A DNA stretch of 64,000 nucleotides from G963708325 sp963708325 (lineage in GTDB: Bacteria > Actinomycetota > Thermoleophilia > Solirubrobacterales > 70-9), in NCBI GenBank assembly GCA_963708325.1, contig OY970203.1, positions 1,178,001-1,242,000 of the forward strand. Reading direction: 5' to 3'. Of the stretch, positions 58,615 to 64,000 are shown piece by piece (within the stretch, counting starts at the first letter, position 1; each line of letters opens with the position of its first letter). Below the pieces are notes generated by a model, which saw only the letters and a list, made by a program, of their open reading frames with translations, made no database searches and was not told where the DNA came from. Made by a program: the position numbers and the translations under genes.

Positions 58615-60257
58615 TGGCCGCGATCGGCGCGCGTGCCGCCGCTGGGCTCAGCCCGGAGTTGGCGGCGGAAGTCCGCGCAGGCCCCTGGATGTACGAGTTC
58701 GAGCTTTCGCCGGGGATCTCCACGCCCCCGTTCAGCCCAATCCTCGGACAGGTCCACCGGACTCGCGCCGAGATGCTCGAGCAGCCGGTTCGCGCGGCGC
58801 TTTCGAGGGCCGGGCGGGAGGTGACCGCAATCGACCTCGCGTGCAACGAGGGCTGGTTCTCCCACCGGCTGCTGGAATGGGGCGCCACGCGGGTGATCGG
58901 CGTCGACATCCGCGAAGCAAACGTGCGGCGGGCGAACCTGGTCCGCGACCACTTCGGGATCTCGCCCGAGCGTCTGACGTTCCTGCACGCCGACGTGCTC
59001 GACCTCGACCCCGGTGAGCTGGGGCGGTTCGACGTCGTCCTGATGCTCGGTCTCGTGTACCACCTGGAGAACCCGGGGGGAGCGGTGCGAATCGCCCGCG
59101 CGCTCACACGCGGGCTTTGCGCCATCGAGAGCCAGCTCACCCGCCAGTCCCGCCCGATCCTGCACGGGATGGGCCATCCACACGTTCTGCAGCAGGCCCC
59201 CGCCAGCTTCGCCGCGATCCTCGAGCAGGACTCCGACCGCAATCCGCTGGCCTCGGCCGAGGGCCTCGTGAGCCTTATCCCGAACCGCGCGGCGCTCGAG
59301 CATCTCGCGAGCGCCGCCGGGTTCGAGCAGCTCCAGTGGGTCCCGGCGCAGCCCCGGCACGAGCTGCAATACGTCCAGGGCGACCGGGGCATTCTGCTCG
59401 CCCGCCCGCGCGCCGAGGCGGGCTCCGCCGTGCCCTCCGCGGCGCCTGGCGAGGACACGTCGCCCTCGTCAGCCGACGGGCGCGCCGCGACCGAGTTCGG
59501 CGCCGCAATCCGCGCCCTGCTGCCGGCCGGCACGTCCCTGCGGGGGCGCCGGGCGCTCGACCTCGGCCCCGGCCTCGGCCGGCCGCTGGAGGGCCTCGGG
59601 GCCGACGCGGCCCTGGCCGAGCCCGCCGGCGCGACGCCGCTGGACCTCGAGGCCGCGAGCTTCGCCCTGGTCTCGGCGTACTCGGTCTTCTCCCGCCTCG
59701 CCGAGGACTGGGCCGAATGGCTGATCGAGGTCCATCGCCTCCTCGAGGACGGCGGCCTCGCCGTCCTCAGCTTCCTAGGGCAAGGGGCCGCCGTCGAGGA
59801 CCCGCTGATTCCGGCCTGGGAGGAGGACGCGACCGGGATGCTGGTGCTGCGATCGGGGCCGGGCGGCGGCGCCACCGTCTACCACTCGGCATGGTGGATC
59901 CGGGAGCACTGGGGCCGCGCGTTCGACGTCCTGCGGATCCAGCGTGAGGGGCTGCTGCCCGGTCCCGGTCGGGGCGAGGGGGTGGTGATGCTTCGAAAGC
60001 GGTCTGGCGCGGTCACCGCACGGGACCTGGAGCGGGTCGCCCCGGACGATCCGCGCGAGGCGGCGGCATGGCGAACACAGCTCGATGCGATGCGGCGCGA
60101 GGATTCAGCGATCCGGGAGGGGCGTGCCGCGGCCGTCGCCGCGCTCGAGCTTCAGGTCGCCGGGGCGCGCCGGTCGCGGGACGCGGCGCGCGCACGGGCG
60201 GCGGGCGACGCGGCCGAGCGCGAGCCTGGCGGCGCCGCCGACGACGCAAGCACCTAG
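58614..60257 (+). CDS. tandem methyltransferase protein with degenerate second domain
   Basis: 547 residues; ATG overlaps the upstream stop (TGATG). Residues about 25-270 are a full methyltransferase paralogous to the one encoded at 53327 (AIDLACNEGWFSH, VVLMLGLVYHLENP). Residues about 300-500 resemble those encoded at 54124 and 55077 (VYHSAWWIREHWGRAF) but the SAM loop is short (ALDLGPGLGRPLEG) and the beta2 acidic region is missing, so SAM binding is doubtful. The end is an Ala/Arg-rich helix. Confidence 0.75.
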   Translation: MAAIGARAAAGLSPELAAEVRAGPWMYEFELSPGISTPPFSPILGQVHRTRAEMLEQPVRAALSRAGREVTAIDLACNEGWFSHRLLEWGATRVIGVDIREANVRRANLVRDHFGISPERLTFLHADVLDLDPGELGRFDVVLMLGLVYHLENPGGAVRIARALTRGLCAIESQLTRQSRPILHGMGHPHVLQQAPASFAAILEQDSDRNPLASAEGLVSLIPNRAALEHLASAAGFEQLQWVPAQPRHELQYVQGDRGILLARPRAEAGSAVPSAAPGEDTSPSSADGRAATEFGAAIRALLPAGTSLRGRRALDLGPGLGRPLEGLGADAALAEPAGATPLDLEAASFALVSAYSVFSRLAEDWAEWLIEVHRLLEDGGLAVLSFLGQGAAVEDPLIPAWEEDATGMLVLRSGPGGGATVYHSAWWIREHWGRAFDVLRIQREGLLPGPGRGEGVVMLRKRSGAVTARDLERVAPDDPREAAAWRTQLDAMRREDSAIREGRAAAVAALELQVAGARRSRDAARARAAGDAAEREPGGAADDAST

Positions 60258-60283
60258 GGCACAGATCGCGAGCCCGCCGGGAC

Positions 60284-60289
60284 TATCCT
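60284..60289 (+). promoter_or_regulatory. -10-like hexamer of the acyl-CoA mutase gene
   Basis: TATCCT ending 8 nt before the ATG at 60298; same sequence as upstream of the UDP-xylose synthase gene. Confidence 0.45.
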
Positions 60290-60297
60290 CTGCCCGG

Positions 60298-61962
60298 ATG
60301 GCGACGAGGCCGACCGAGAAGCCGGGTGCCGGCGGCGAGGCCGCCGGCGACGACCCGCGCACGATCGCTCCGGTCGTCGGCCCCGACGACCCCAGGGTCT
60401 TCACCGACTCCGGCATCGAGATCGAGCCGCTCTATGCCGAGGACGACGTCGCCGCGGGCCTCTCCGACCGGCTCGGCGAGCCCGGCTCGTACCCCTTCAC
60501 CCGCGGCATCCACCCGGGGATGTACCGCGACCGGCTGTGGACGATGCGCCAGTACGCCGGGTACGCGACCGCGGAGGAGACCAACCGCCGCTACCGCTAC
60601 CTGATCGAGCACGGGTCCACCGGCCTCTCGATGGCGTTCGACCTCCCCACCCAGCTGGGGCGCGACTCCGACGACCCGCTGTGCCGGGGGGAGGTTGGCC
60701 GGACCGGCGTCGCGATCGACACCATCGAGGACATGCGGATCTGCTTCAACGGGATCCCCCTGGACGAAGTCTCGACGTCGATGACGATCAACGCGCCTGC
60801 GGCGATCCTGCTGCTGCTCTACGAGCTGGTGGGCGAGGAGCAGGGGGTCGAGGCCGGCCAGCTGCGGGGCACGGTCCAGAACGACGTGCTCAAGGAGTAC
60901 GTGGCCCGCGGCAACTACATCTACCCGCCCGAGCCGACGATGCGGCTGACCACCGACATCTTCGCCTACTGCCACGAGAACGTGCCGCAGTGGAACACGA
61001 TCTCGATCTCCGGCTACCACATCCGCGAGAAGGGCTGCTCGGCGGTGCAGGAGGTGGCGTTCACCCTCGCCAACGCAATCGCCTACGTGCAGGCCGCGCT
61101 CGACGCCGGGCTCGGCATCGACGACTTCGGGCCGCGGCTCGCCTTCTTCTTCAACTGCCACAACGACGTCTTCCAGGAAATCGCCAAGTTTCGCGCCGTG
61201 CGGCGGATGTGGGCGCGGATCATGCGCGAGCGCTTCGGCGCCAGCGACGAGCGCTCGCTGAAGATCCGCTTCCACACACAGACCGGCGGCGTCACCCTGC
61301 AGGCGCAGCAGCCGGAGGTGAACATCATCCGCGTCGCCCTTCAGGGCTTCGCCGCCGTCTGCGGCGGCACCCAGTCGCTGCACACCAACGGCTTCGACGA
61401 GGCGCTGGCGCTGCCGAGCGAGCGCTCGGCGCGGATCGCGCTGCGCACGCAGCAGGTGATCGCCCACGAGTCGGGCGCCGCGGAGACGGTCGACCCGCTC
61501 GCCGGCTCCTACTTCGTCGAGGCCCTCACCGACGAGATCGAGCAGCGCGCCTGGGAGCTGATGGACAAGGTGGAGGAGCTCGGCGGGTCGGTGCAGGCGC
61601 TGGAGTTCATCCAGCGCGAGATCGAGGAGTCGGCACTCTCCTACCACGAGCGCTACCGCACCGGCCAGGACGTGATCGTCGGCGTCAACAAGTACGTCAC
61701 GGACACCATCGACGACATAGACATCCTCAAGGTCGATCCCGAGTCGGAGCGGCGCCAGCTCGACCGCCTGCGGGCGTTCAAGGAGGCGCGCGACGCGGGC
61801 GAGGTGGAGCGCCGGCTCGAGGCGCTGCGCGACGTCGCCCGCGGCGACGGCAACCTGCTTCATCCGATCCGCGAGGCGCTGCGCGCCGACGCTTCGATCG
61901 GCGAGGTCTGCGGCGCGATGCGCGACGTCTTCGGCGAGTATCGCGGCGGGGCCTTCTTCTGA
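60298..61962 (+). CDS. methylmalonyl-CoA mutase family large subunit, without B12 domain
   Basis: 554 residues forming the substrate-binding TIM barrel of adenosylcobalamin-dependent acyl-CoA mutases; the B12-binding domain is absent and must come from a separate subunit. Tyr86 (RQYAGY) and Arg204 (KEYVARGNYIYPP) match the residues that select methylmalonyl-CoA; isobutyryl-CoA mutases have Phe and Gln there. Other family blocks: RFHTQTGGVTL, GGTQSLHTNGFDE. It likely interconverts succinyl- and methylmalonyl-CoA. Not part of the glycan pathway. Confidence 0.88.
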   Translation: MATRPTEKPGAGGEAAGDDPRTIAPVVGPDDPRVFTDSGIEIEPLYAEDDVAAGLSDRLGEPGSYPFTRGIHPGMYRDRLWTMRQYAGYATAEETNRRYRYLIEHGSTGLSMAFDLPTQLGRDSDDPLCRGEVGRTGVAIDTIEDMRICFNGIPLDEVSTSMTINAPAAILLLLYELVGEEQGVEAGQLRGTVQNDVLKEYVARGNYIYPPEPTMRLTTDIFAYCHENVPQWNTISISGYHIREKGCSAVQEVAFTLANAIAYVQAALDAGLGIDDFGPRLAFFFNCHNDVFQEIAKFRAVRRMWARIMRERFGASDERSLKIRFHTQTGGVTLQAQQPEVNIIRVALQGFAAVCGGTQSLHTNGFDEALALPSERSARIALRTQQVIAHESGAAETVDPLAGSYFVEALTDEIEQRAWELMDKVEELGGSVQALEFIQREIEESALSYHERYRTGQDVIVGVNKYVTDTIDDIDILKVDPESERRQLDRLRAFKEARDAGEVERRLEALRDVARGDGNLLHPIREALRADASIGEVCGAMRDVFGEYRGGAFF

Positions 61963-62006
61963 TCGGCGGGCTGGCGGCGCGCGTCCGCGCCGCCGGGGAG
62001 GAGCGG

Positions 62007-63704
62007 TTGGCGGCGGCCGCGCTGGCGGCGGCGATGCTGGCAGCCGCGGGCTTCCTGCTCTGGCAGGGCCGGGGCCAGAGCCTCTACGCCGACGAGTGGA
62101 ACTTCTTCGGCAACTTCGTCGGATGGGGCCCGGGAACCGTGCTTCACCCCGAGAACAGCCACCTGCAGGCGACCACCGGGCTCCTCTACAAGTCGCTCTT
62201 CGAGACGTTCGGGGTCGGCTCCCAGCTGCCCTACAGGCTGACCAGCGTCGCCCTCGACCTGCTCTGCGCGGGGCTGTTCTTCGCCCTGGCGCGACGCCGG
62301 GTGGGGGGCCCGGCGGCGCTGGCGCCGGCCGTCCTGCTGCTGCTCTTCGGCGCCTCGTGGGACCTGGTGATGTCGTCGCTCGGGATCGGCAACCAGCTCG
62401 CGATTGCGGCAGGGCTCGGCGCCCTGCTGGCGCTGGACCGCGGCGATCGCGCCGGCGACGTCGCCGCCTGCCTGCTGCTGGGCCTCTCCCTGGCGTCGTT
62501 CGGAACCGGCGTCTGCTTCGCGGCGGTCGTCGGCGTCGAGGTCGTCGTGCTTGGTCGCGACCGCTGGCGGCGGGCGTGGGTCTTCGCGGTCCCGGTCGTC
62601 CTCTACGCCGGATGGCGGCTGTGGGCGCAGCAGTTCCACTCCCCCGCCGACCTGCACGTGACCGCGTCCAACATCGCCGCCCTGCCGTCCTCGATGCTCG
62701 ACTCGCTCGCCTCGCTGTGCGCGACTCTCACGGGGCTGTTCAGCGCCCCGGGCTCGGGGACCCCGCCGCTTCGGGTCGACCCCTCGCTGGGCCGGCCGCT
62801 GGCGATCGCCGTCCTCGTCGCCGCCATCTGGCTGCTGTGGCGGCGCCCGGCGCGCTCGCCGCGCTTCTGGGCGCTGCTGTGCGGCCTGCTCGTCTTCTGG
62901 ATCGGCGTCGGCGCCGTCGTCGAGGCCGGCCGCTCGCCGGAGGCGGCGCGCTACCAGTATCCGGCGGCGTTCCTGTTCCTGCTGGCGATGGCCGAGCTCG
63001 CCGCCGGCTGGCGGCCGTCGCCACGGGGGCTTCTCGCACTCGGTGCGATCACCGTCGTCGCGCTGGCGCCGGCCCTTTGGAACCTTCACCTCGCCGGCAA
63101 CTACCTTCGCTACAACGGCGAGCTTGACCGCGCCCAGCTCGCGGCGCTCGAGCTGGCGCGAGCCAGCGCCGAGGGGCCGGCCGGCGAGTTCCCGATCCCT
63201 GCGACGACGGATCTGATCCTGACGACGCCGCACGTCTACCTCACCGGTCGCGACGCGTACGGCTCCCCGGCGGCGTCGATCGCCGAGCTGCAGGCCGGCT
63301 CCGAGGCGGCGCGCCAGGCCGCGGACCGGATCCTGATGAAGGAGCTGGGGGTAGCCGCGAAGCCGGCTCGCCCCCTGCCCCGCGGGCGCCGCGGCCCGTT
63401 GGTGACGAAGCTCGACGGCGCCGCGGCAAGGCCGCAGGGATCGTGCCAGGCGGTACGCCCGCTCCCCGGCGCGGCATCGAGCCAGGTCGAGATGGCGCTT
63501 CCCCGCGGCGGCGCCGCGTTCCGGATTGCGGGCCGGGGGCCCGCCGATCTGAGCCTGCGGCGCTTCGCCGACGGCTTCGCCGGTCAGCCGTTCGCGCTGG
63601 CGGCCGGGGCGCCGCAGCGGGTCTCGATCCCGCCGGACGCGGCCCCCCAACCGTGGCGCGCCCTCGTGACCGTGCCGGGGCCACTGGTCGTCTGCGGCGC
63701 CTGA
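62007..63704 (+). CDS. polytopic membrane protein, GT-C-like
   Basis: 565 residues from a TTG with a strong GGGGAGGAG site just upstream. About ten TM helices; the first extracytoplasmic loop has QSLYADEWNFF, an acidic DEW motif like that of GT-C glycosyltransferases. A soluble C-terminal part of about 190 residues follows. It begins 44 bp after the mutase gene. It may attach a sugar outside the membrane, but the family is not certain. Confidence 0.6.
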   Translation: MAAAALAAAMLAAAGFLLWQGRGQSLYADEWNFFGNFVGWGPGTVLHPENSHLQATTGLLYKSLFETFGVGSQLPYRLTSVALDLLCAGLFFALARRRVGGPAALAPAVLLLLFGASWDLVMSSLGIGNQLAIAAGLGALLALDRGDRAGDVAACLLLGLSLASFGTGVCFAAVVGVEVVVLGRDRWRRAWVFAVPVVLYAGWRLWAQQFHSPADLHVTASNIAALPSSMLDSLASLCATLTGLFSAPGSGTPPLRVDPSLGRPLAIAVLVAAIWLLWRRPARSPRFWALLCGLLVFWIGVGAVVEAGRSPEAARYQYPAAFLFLLAMAELAAGWRPSPRGLLALGAITVVALAPALWNLHLAGNYLRYNGELDRAQLAALELARASAEGPAGEFPIPATTDLILTTPHVYLTGRDAYGSPAASIAELQAGSEAARQAADRILMKELGVAAKPARPLPRGRRGPLVTKLDGAAARPQGSCQAVRPLPGAASSQVEMALPRGGAAFRIAGRGPADLSLRRFADGFAGQPFALAAGAPQRVSIPPDAAPQPWRALVTVPGPLVVCGA

Positions 63705-63720
63705 CCCTGCGCCGAAGGCG

Positions 63721-64000
63721 TCAGCTCGCCAGCCGCCGACGCAGCCAGGGGAGCAGCGGCACCTCCTTCAGCCGCAGGAACGGCAGCTCGATCAGGTAGT
63801 AGGTAGCGGTGGAGACGGCGAGCGCCACCGCCACCGTCAGCACCGCGAGGATCGCCGTGACGCCGAAGTCGGGAAGGTGCTGGGCGATCCCGATCGCGTG
63901 CGCGTGCTTGTACAGCGGCACGCTCGCCGGCAGGCAGATCAGCAAGCCGATCGTGTAGTGCCACAGGTAGATGCTGTAGGAGACCACCCCGGTCCAGGCG
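63721..64000 (-). CDS. acyltransferase 3 (OafA/YrhL) family membrane protein, C-terminal part
   Basis: 93 codons are visible; the start is outside the window. VSYSIYLWHYTIGL is the typical late helix of acyltransferase 3 enzymes, and ATYYLIELPFLRLK the final helix. These proteins O-acetylate surface polysaccharides, which would fit the neighbouring glycan locus. Confidence 0.8.
   Translation of the reverse strand, partial: AWTGVVSYSIYLWHYTIGLLICLPASVPLYKHAHAIGIAQHLPDFGVTAILAVLTVAVALAVSTATYYLIELPFLRLKEVPLLPWLRRRLAS

Noticed and set aside
60298..61962. Isobutyryl-CoA mutase large subunit
   Set aside because: Tyr86 and Arg204 match the methylmalonyl-CoA type, whereas isobutyryl-CoA mutases have Phe and Gln; substrate remains unproven.

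Overview
This is a very GC-rich chromosomal window. Its codon usage, actinobacterial family types (WS/DGAT acyltransferase, DUF4235, lipoprotein secreted-repeat domain, GYD domain) and cell-surface glycan genes suggest a soil actinobacterium, most plausibly Thermoleophilia/Solirubrobacterales. The lineage is an inference; no rRNA or marker gene is present to fix it. Three clear tRNA genes are present: Arg-ACG, Ser-GCT and Ser-TGA. No CRISPR array, prophage or replication origin was seen.

Positions 1-13.6 kb hold mostly secreted, cell-surface or signalling genes on the minus strand: a subtilisin-like protease cut by the window edge, a cupredoxin-like lipoprotein, a 1453-residue zinc-ribbon/kinase/AAA/TPR/adenylate-cyclase fusion with a WNK-like relocated lysine, a membrane NodB-deacetylase/GT2 fusion with a small Gly/Ser-rich membrane partner, a secreted metallophosphatase and two further secreted proteins. 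From 13.6 to 21.6 kb there is an unstable zone with two decayed IS481-family copies and one intact one, set among a small repeat protein, a GYD-domain protein, an NHL-repeat secreted protein, tRNA-Arg, a GT-C glycosyltransferase and a WS/DGAT acyltransferase. The intact IS sits exactly in a CTAG that served as the shared stop codon of two convergent genes. From 21.6 to 33 kb are an ABC exporter, a PLP alanine-racemase-fold enzyme, an aldonolactone oxidase, a nitronate monooxygenase, a secreted GH26-like protein, and a sigma factor fused to its own anti-sigma domain, translationally coupled to a secreted Ig-like protein.

From 33 to 60 kb lies a large surface-polysaccharide locus. It makes nucleotide sugars (UDP-xylose synthase; GDP-mannose 4,6-dehydratase plus GDP-fucose synthase), starts chains on a lipid carrier (polyprenyl glycosylphosphotransferase), extends them (many GT2/GT4 enzymes, a WsaF-like fusion, a WecG/TagA enzyme), and exports them by an ABC pathway (Wzm/Wzt, with a C-terminal Wzt cargo-recognition domain). 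An array of SAM methyltransferases, alone or fused, runs downstream of the exporter in tightly overlapping genes. By analogy with WbdD/Wzt systems they may cap or decorate the chains that Wzt recognises. Several of these enzymes share an N-terminal beta-sandwich module and a C-terminal SWRxTxPLR tail.

The window ends with a methylmalonyl-CoA-mutase-type large subunit, a GT-C-like membrane protein and the end of an OafA-type acyltransferase. The most unusual items are a structured RNA with tRNA-like and alternative folds between convergent genes (43.7-43.85 kb), a paired-hairpin leader before the initiating glycosyltransferase (34.8 kb), a palindromic divergent promoter with a probable non-canonical start (47.4 kb), the WNK-like kinase, and the IS481 elements that take their stop codon from the target site.
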